Source of the DNA: Oopsacas minuta
Taxonomy: Eukaryota; Porifera; Hexactinellida; Lyssacinosida; Leucopsacidae
Direction: 5' to 3'
Length of the DNA stretch: 64,000 bases
NCBI GenBank assembly: GCA_024704765.1
Contig: JAKMXF010000111.1
Span: 1,809,627-1,873,626 of the forward strand
The position numbers were made by a program, and so were the translations under genes. Shown piece by piece: positions 58,053 through 64,000 of the stretch. Numbering within the stretch: position 1 is the first letter of the stretch; every line of letters starts with the position of its first letter. A model generated the notes under the pieces. The model did not search any database. It saw nothing but the letters and a program-made list of their open reading frames with translations, and was not told where the DNA came from.

Positions 58053-60450
58053 TAACTAATAGAATTGATGTTTTTAACGAATTCCTATCCAAATATCATT
58101 ACCATGGCAACAAAATAAAATGTAGGAATTTACGCAATAGTTTTCAATCTAGCTAGGTAGTACTTGTATGTTATTACATTTAGGATATATATGTGTAATT
58201 GTTGATTAATTCAGTTAAAGCAAATGAGTGAAGGAACGTACCATGAACATGCAAAAACTAGAATTTGTCGCTGGTGTTGTTCGAAAGTTAGCAAAATTGT
58301 TTTGAGGAATAATCACCTAAAGGACACTAAGTTAGGTGAATTATGCAACCAATATTTGGAACCAATCAATATTTTAGAAGATAATCGCCCTTATATCGTG
58401 TGTATACTTGTAAGCTCTACTTGTTTACTCTGTCTTCAGTGGATACCACGAGGAGAACACCCGCATGATATGATTGACCTATAATTCGTAACATGCGCTT
58501 AAACACCTGCCGCATTGGGAACTTATGTTCAATGTGTACCGAGAGTTCAAGGTTCGGTCGCAAGAATCAAGCTTCATCTTCGATAATCCATATAAAGCCA
58601 GGAAGACCAACAATCAATTCACCTCAAAAGATGATCAAGATATGTAACAAATGTGCGAGTCATGTTAGTCCAGGAGTTAGTCATATCTGTTTGAAAAAGA
58701 CATTGATTACCAACGCACATAATATGTTGGAACACCATAACGCTATTGATACATTCGTTGGTGATAATGTATACCAAAGATTACATGAATGTAGCCACAA
58801 CAAATCTTCAATTCAGTTGCCTAAAACTTCAGGTGGGAATCCGTTTCATCTTTCTGTCTCCTCTTCCAGTACTGACGAACGTCCAGCCAAATTACCAAAA
58901 ATGGATTTCTCTTACATCGCGAATTTGAAGTGTTCAGGAATGTCATTGTTTAATAAGCAATTAAAGGTGGTAACTCGAATTATTAGAGATGTTGGAGGTC
59001 CATGTCCATCAATGGATAGCTACTATAGAGAACGACATTTGTTGTGCGACGAAATATTCGAATGCATCCAGATTGAGCTGGACTATAGTAAAGAGAAATA
59101 CAAGTCAGAATATAGGAACTCCTGGATAGTGAGATGTTGTAATATCGATGCCCTGATAGAAAAGATCTTTAATATCAGCGGAGAAATATCGGTACATGAT
59201 CTTCATTTCAAGCTTGGATTAGACTTTGGTCGTGGTTTCACTAAACTACTTATGTGTCTACAGAATGATAATTCTGTCGATAACCTGGTTAATCTATGGG
59301 CTACGAGTGCCCCCGAGTGTAATTATAACTTCTCCGTTATGCTCAAGATGACCAGATAAAGCGGTTGATGGAAGAATACAACGTTTCATTTACAGTAGAT
59401 TTGAAAGCTGCTAGTTATTGCTTGGGAATGTTGAACGGACGTCACCCTTGTATATGGTGTACTTGGGACAATAGAAGGGGTTTAGACAATGTTCAGTGGG
59501 AAGAATGATCATCTGCTCACCATCTAGAGATGTTTCAAAAGCTTCAAGATATGTATCGGGGAGATTCTAAGAATCATGCAATTGATTGCGATGGTATTGA
59601 GGATCGCCAAGCACTAAATGTATGGTTGGTAGATTTCATGCAAAAATGTTTAATCTTCCCGAGTTACATCTGTTACCTGGGATAGGACAGAAGTTATACG
59701 ATGCCATCCTCATCACAATGTCTGAGACCAAAAAGAACACCATGAGCAATACTAATAAAACTGAATATTCATAGAAGTGCTTACTATGGAGGAGCATTTG
59801 AAGGTAATGCAATGAGGAAAATCACAAAGAAGGTATTGGAACTCGGGTTTCCAAAGAGTAATTCATCTTATATCACGCTTGTAAAATTCAGGGATGTTGT
59901 TGATTCTTGCTTCGGGAAACACATAAAGGAAGATTTCAAAATGGCAGTATACCATTTTAAACAATCATTTAAACAATCAGGACTTTCTTGCTCTACAAAA
60001 GTTAATGTTCTATATAGGCACCTAATTCCGTTTATCAGGAATTATCTTCCAGATTGAATGGGTTTGGGATCAGTTTCAGAACCAGCATTTGAATCTGCCC
60101 ATTCTAGATTTGGTAGAGTTTGGGAGACAAGATATAAATGTCAAGAGGAAAATGAAAAATTTCCAGAGTGCTTATTAAACACAGTATCAGATGTAAACTT
60201 CGCCAATTTCATAAATAAATCATAGTAAGGTAAGCTAGGTCATGTTCTACATTATATTAGGAATAATAATAATTGGTGGTTAGCTATGGTTAAGCATCAA
60301 TAATCACACGTATATATCCTAAATGTAATATCATACAAGCACTACCTAGCTAGATTGAAAACTGTTGCGTAAATTCATACATTTCATTTTGTTGCCATGA
60401 TAATGACATTTTGGATAGGAATTCGTTAAAAACATCAATTCTATTAGGTA
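58053..60450 (+). mobile_element. Unclassified DNA transposon with 6-bp target duplication
   Basis: TAACTAATAGAATTGATGTT (left) and TACCTAATAGAATTGATGTT (right, reversed) begin inverted repeats that continue for about 130 bases (58053-58190 with 60310-60450). TGTAGT is duplicated at 58047-58052 and 60451-60456. The related locus at 40540-40812 lacks the insertion and reads CACCCTGTAGTAACTAAATT across it, so it serves as an empty site and fixes the ends. Length is 2398 bases. Confidence 0.88.
58224..60225 (+). pseudogene. Transposase with a RAG1/Transib-like residue pattern
   Basis: N-terminal Cys-rich parts: RICRWCCSKVSK and STCLLCLQW (frame 58224-58484), then CRIGNLCSMCTESSRF and ICNKCASHVSPGVSHICLKK (frame 58493-59359). 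The catalytic candidates are: D at 59222 (FKLGLDFGRGFTK); D at 59398 (FTVDLKAASYCLG); CxxC at 59449-59460 (HPCIWC); N/H spaced five apart at 60004/60019 (KVNVLYRH, first His lost); and E at 60091 (SVSEPAFESAHSRFGRVW). It ends NFINKS at 60225. Several stops and shifts break it. I recall similar uncharacterised invertebrate proteins but no established name. Transib-type chemistry is an inference from the pattern. Confidence 0.65.
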
Positions 60451-60456
60451 TGTAGT

Positions 60457-60709
60457 AATTAAATTGAATTCTAGGAAGAAATATGTCCGGGAAGAATCAC
60501 GATAATATATTAAAAACGGGGATATGTCAAAATTATTGTAGCCAGAATTTTTTGATTTCATAGATTTTTGCATAATCTGTAAAAACAATTTAATGGCAGG
60601 AAAAATTTTTGGAGTGTATATTCGGATTTCTCATAAAATTCTGTATAAGAAAGTGAAAAAATCTCAACGACCTCATTTTTTTGTCATAATGTTTTTCCAG
60701 GTACCCGTG
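60457..60709 (+). repeat. Dispersed repeat R1, copy 2
   Basis: Counterpart of 40557-40812. It begins AATTAAATTGAATTCTAGGA and ends TTCCAGGTACCCGTG. It was joined to the DD37D terminus at 58048 before the 58053-60450 insertion. Confidence 0.8.
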
Positions 60710-61166
60710 AATATAGCAGCAGGGATCTTTCCGAAGAAATTCACGGACTAAACATTGGTGTAGACACTGGGGTGGGGGGTGGCTTCAGACCCCCACTGGT
60801 TATTTATTGATATAGAGAATTTATGTATCTACCCCAACTGAGTAACACCTAATGAACAATATTTCAGGTCCACTAATGAACAACACTCCTTTGGTTTCAA
60901 CCATACTTGCTTAGAGGAAATTCCTATATTTTGTCACAATATCTTTTGTGAACCAGAATTTTCCAAATAGACGCACTCGACTATCATTGAGTGAAATGAA
61001 ACTCTATTATTTCCCACACTTATCATTTGTATATCATCTACAGTCTGTCAACTAATTATTTAGAATATACTCAGTAATAATAGAACCAAGTCATACATTT
61101 ATATTGAAGTTATACTCTTAACCCGAGTATGGCTAGGTGGGGTATTTTTGTACCCCAGAAAAAATT
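60710..61166. other. No gene seen
   Basis: Includes a G/C-rich stretch near 60766-60800 (GGGGTGGGGGGTGGC and GACCCCCACTGG) that could fold on itself. No coding signal. Confidence 0.4.
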
Positions 61167-61334
61167 GGGGTACAAATATACCCCACTCAGTATATATTCG
61201 CTCTTTGTATTTGGGGTACAAATATACCCCACTCAGTATATATTCGCACTTTGTAATTGGGGTACAAATATACCCCACTCAGTATATATTCGCACTTTGT
61301 AATTGGGGCACAAATATACCCCACTCAGTATATA
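61167..61334 (+). repeat. 46-bp tandem repeat, 3.65 copies
   Basis: Units start at 61167, 61213, 61259 and 61305, each beginning GGGG(T/C)ACAAATATACCCC and containing ACTCAGTATATATTCGC. The copies differ at a few bases. The GGGGTAC...TATACCCC part is nearly self-complementary. The array stops at an ambiguous base (61335), so the true copy number may be larger. Confidence 0.92.
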
Positions 61335-61422
61335 NACAGCATACTTATATAAGTAACACAGTATAATTTCTGCCTTGAAATAAGTTCAAAATATTATTGC
61401 TTTCGAAAGAATAGTGAAACTG

Positions 61423-61440
61423 CTTAAGTCCGGACTTAAG
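61423..61440. other. Perfect 18-bp palindrome
   Basis: CTTAAGTCCGGACTTAAG reads the same on both strands. It borders the GC-rich segment that follows. Confidence 0.8.
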
Positions 61441-61500
61441 GGCTTGCCCCATGTCTGCCGGCGGCCGCGGGTCCACTCACTTCGTACTCGGCGTAAGTAC
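61441..61500 (+). other. GC-rich island; possible first coding exon
   Basis: This short segment is far richer in G+C and CpG than its surroundings (GCCGGCGGCCGCGGG). On the plus strand ATG at 61451 opens MSAGGRGSTHFVLG and meets a GTAAGT donor at 61493, leaving phase 0. That would join in frame to the receptor exon at 61853. It could instead be a promoter-type island or foreign sequence. The join is inference only. Confidence 0.25.
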
Positions 61501-61559
61501 TTTCTGTTGTACTTTTCTCCAAAACAGATTATCAATTCTTGTATAAATTGTATAGGATG

Positions 61560-61836
61560 AATATTCGGATAAGACGTACTTCTGTTAGTACGTACTAATT
61601 TTTGTTTCACGAAGGGGTACATACGTGCATACGTCTTATCCGAGTTCTACTGTGTATAAAGTGGAACTCGAATAACATGTACCTATCAGGAACCTATACT
61701 TACTCGAGAGTACCAATTATCGAATAAGCAGGAACCTTCCTCTCATTAATTTTTGAAAATCTCCACCCACGAATAGGAATATTATTAAAATGGTTTGTAT
61801 CAAGAAGCAGTACGTCTTGACTCAAGTTCTACTCTA
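61560..61836. repeat. pogo-like inverted terminal sequences
   Basis: TTCGGATAAGACGTAC (about 61562) is inverted at about 61637-61653 (ACGTCTTATCCGAGTTCTAC, reversed GTAGAACTCGGATAAGACGT). A decayed third copy lies at 61810-61834. These are ends of one or more short pogo-like elements, just upstream of the receptor exons. Confidence 0.45.
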
Positions 61837-61852
61837 TGTACTATTTGCTTAG

Positions 61853-63312
61853 GGATATTCAAGAATTCAATGTGTTTTTCTAACAAGCGATGGGTAAGTT
61901 TCTATTTGTATTCTCTCAAGAATGATATATATCATACAGTAGTGTCTGTAATAGCAATCGTTTAACAGCAATATAGAAACATTAATGATGACATAAAGTG
62001 CATTATCTATTGTAAATAGTTCTCATAATAGTAAATTCGTGTAGCAAGAAAATTACTGCAAAATATGATTTGCTAATTTGGCAAATTTTACTATCCACTG
62101 ACTGTATACACAAGAATACATTACACTACATATAATGTAATTTCTAGGACTTGGTCTACTGAAGGAATCAAGACGGTTATTAATAGGAACGGTAGTGTGG
62201 AATGCACCACTATACATCTATCAACATTCGCAATATTAGTTTCCACAGCATCAAAATGCGAAAAACCAATCAGCGATATTTCGCAATTACTCTTACAGAT
62301 AACAAGCTATACTCTACTCTCAATTTCTCTGATATTTCTACTCATGTCACTTTTCATTTTCATATTTTCAGGAAAAAGATTCTTTCGTTTAGACATCAAT
62401 GTAATGCATTTTAATCATACCGTGGGTATCTTGCTAGCCATATTTGTCTTCATATTTGGTGCAGAACTATTTGTAGAATATCCAGCTGTTTGCACCATAG
62501 TTGCATTCCTATTGCATTTCTTATGGACAAATGTGTTTCTGTCTTCTCTCGCCACGGCTGTACTCATTTTCTATTCAATTTGGATAGTAGGACTCAATAC
62601 ACGAAGGAAACTATTCCCTATTCTTATCCCGATAAGTTGGGTTGTATCATTCCTCTGGGCTGTAATATGGATTATTTATGGGAAAGTTGTTGCTGTTGCC
62701 TACTTAGATTCACAAATTGAGTCTAACAAAACAGATATGAATTGTAGTAATCCATGCTTTATAAGCACGCGAGCGAATTTGATTTGGACATTCTTAGTCC
62801 CTATTTTCGTTGTCCTTGCAGTAAATATCCTAATACTAATCCTTGTACTCATCAAAATACGAATGGTTCTAAATAGGACAAAAGGTGCTGAATCAGAATT
62901 GAAGAGGTTTAGAAGAGTGGCCTTTGGCGCTATGGTTTTGGTTCCAACTTTAAGTCTTCCTTTCATCATATCGATACCTTTGGCATTCCTTAGGTTTTAC
63001 CGTGACAACGAATTAGCAGCCACAATCTTCCTATGGGTCTATGTAATTTCTACTACACCAATTGGACTGGTTCACTTTTTCCTTGTCACCTTCAGGATAC
63101 CTGAAGCTAGATTACCAAATGTATTCTGTAGAAAAAAATATTTCGTGAAAGATCCAACTACTAGAAGTAGTAGTGTCGGGGGATTGAAATCACCTTTACC
63201 AAAATCAAATGAGGATAACACCACTGCTCTGAAGTTCAATATAATACGTCCAGTCGCAAAAGGTACCGTAACTGATATTGTGAATGAGATTAATAGTAAG
63301 GGACCTTTATGA
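61853..63312 (+). CDS. Adhesion G-protein coupled receptor, 3' exons
   Basis: Two exons can be placed. Exon 61853-61893 follows TTTGCTTAG and ends at a GTAAGT donor; exon 62148-63312 follows TTTCTAG. Spliced, they give a GPS autoproteolysis motif: QCVFLTSDGTWSTEG, then VECTTIHLSTFAIL, with the His-Leu-Ser cleavage triad and a tethered-agonist-like STFAIL. Seven membrane segments follow, counting from M at 62197: about residues 28-58, 66-90, 98-125, 140-166, 192-222, 240-264 and 272-298. Conserved Cys sit before the third segment and in the second outer loop (NCSNPC), with a roughly 70-residue tail. The ectodomain exons upstream were not found. Two GPS cysteines are replaced (GIKT for GC, CTT for CxC). 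Likely a plasma-membrane receptor; ligand unknown. Confidence 0.85.
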
Positions 63313-64000
63313 CACTTTGTATGTATTCTCATTTGTTTACCAACATTGATAAATGCTGTAGAGAATATTATCATATGTAACATTTAACCAGGTGATAAAT
63401 GCTGGGGTACAATTTGTGTGAGGTATGACTGTTTGTATTAACTTTGATTTAGGAATTTGGTGAAGCAATTTTTCTAAATAATTCCCAAATTATATGCTTA
63501 GTAAGCATGTTTGGCGAAAAGGCATATTAAATATTATGATGATAAAGTTCGAAAGTTCAGAAATTATAGCACAGACAATGACTGGCACATGTCATGTCAA
63601 TATTCACTATAACTCGAAAATCAAGTAGAGTAGAGCCTAGTTAATACGAATATGGTTAAGATGTAACTCAGGGTAAGGAGTTCGAATCTTGTCAGTCCCC
63701 TGGTGTATGTCTCATCGAGACTCTACTGTATGTACGTATATGTACATATATACAGATTAATTGCGGTATAACAGTATAGATAAGTAATTACTCCATACTT
63801 GACGTATAATATAAATGCCCAAGTGCATGTCACCTGGTATACTATCATTGTTTAATGGCAGCACTGCCTCACAAAAGAAAGATCGTCTGAGGAAGGCAAA
63901 CTCATACAAATGAAGTTAGTGTCAGATGTAGATAAACAGTAGCAAGATGACAAATTAGTTCAGTTAGCGTAGCATGCGGAACGATGCTTTGTTTGCTGAG
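63313..64000. other. 3' flank of the receptor; no gene seen
   Basis: ATTAAA at 63525-63530 is a possible poly(A) signal. At about 63622-63729, AGAGCCTAGTTAATACGAAT and the reversed CAGTAGAGTCTCGATGAGAC look like ends of a short pogo-like element. Nothing else is recognised up to the window end. Confidence 0.4.

Noticed and set aside
61167-61334. CRISPR-like regular repeats
   Set aside because: The 46-bp units are directly tandem with no unique spacers, and the setting is eukaryotic.
61148-61366. 72-codon frame across the 46-bp repeat
   Set aside because: It is an open reading created by the tandem repeat and runs through the ambiguous base.
61461-61468. NotI site (GCGGCCGC) as a cloning linker
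   Set aside because: The GC-rich text extends on both sides and is not a vector sequence I recognise, so contamination is not supported, though it cannot be excluded.
62700-63383. Two minus-strand frames over the receptor
   Set aside because: They are antisense to the seven-membrane-segment frame and lack motifs.
63650-63710. tRNA-like GAGTTCGAATCTTGTC
   Set aside because: The T-stem pairing is poor and no other arm fits; it lies within pogo-like termini.

Overview
This looks like nuclear DNA of an invertebrate animal. The sequence is AT-rich. Introns of about 250 bases with GTAAGT donors can be recognised. The only two host protein genes I can name with confidence are animal-type: a ZNF330/NOA36 zinc-finger protein (37202-38014) and an adhesion-family G-protein coupled receptor (61853-63312). 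There is no bacterial gene organisation. An early-branching animal such as a sponge would fit, but nothing here fixes the lineage. One ambiguous base sits at 61335.

Nearly everything else recognisable is DNA transposons in many states of decay. TA-flanked families include mariner (DD34D), Tc1-like DD34E, a DD37D group, a DD37E group and a pogo/Tigger element (15023-17088). Elements with 8-bp target duplications include several hAT types and a Merlin element with 407-408 bp terminal inverted repeats. Non-autonomous elements and long inverted repeats fill much of the remainder.

Layout. 1-5 kb: mariner end, ZMYM1-like hAT relic, Tc1 fragment, pogo-like non-autonomous element. 6.2-6.5 kb: a GC-richer candidate two-exon piece on the minus strand. 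8.2-13.8 kb: two DD37D elements flanking a nearly open Transib/RAG1-like transposase. 15-17 kb: pogo. 17.8-21.8 kb: Tc1 with a hAT inside it. 21.9-23.2 kb: mariner. 23.4-26 kb: small inverted-repeat elements, a THAP-domain relic and a zinc-finger relic. 27.0-32.0 kb: DD37E element split by the Merlin element. 33-37 kb: another hAT relic and a long inverted repeat. 37.2-38.1 kb: ZNF330. 38.7-40.6 kb: LTR-retrotransposon relic and a truncated DD37D copy. 40.8-49.1 kb: a stack of insertions within insertions. 50.4-57.1 kb: an unusual degenerate repeat field cut by a hAT. 58.0-60.5 kb: an unclassified transposon whose transposase shares a residue pattern with Transib/RAG1. 61-63.3 kb: a 46-bp tandem repeat and the receptor gene.

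The genes do not form a pathway. The insertions give a relative history: removing each nested element rejoins the reading frame or target site of its host. The strongest leads are the two transposases at 10-12 kb and 58-60 kb that share the RAG1-type D, D, CxxC, HxxxxH, E arrangement, and the repeat field at 50-57 kb.
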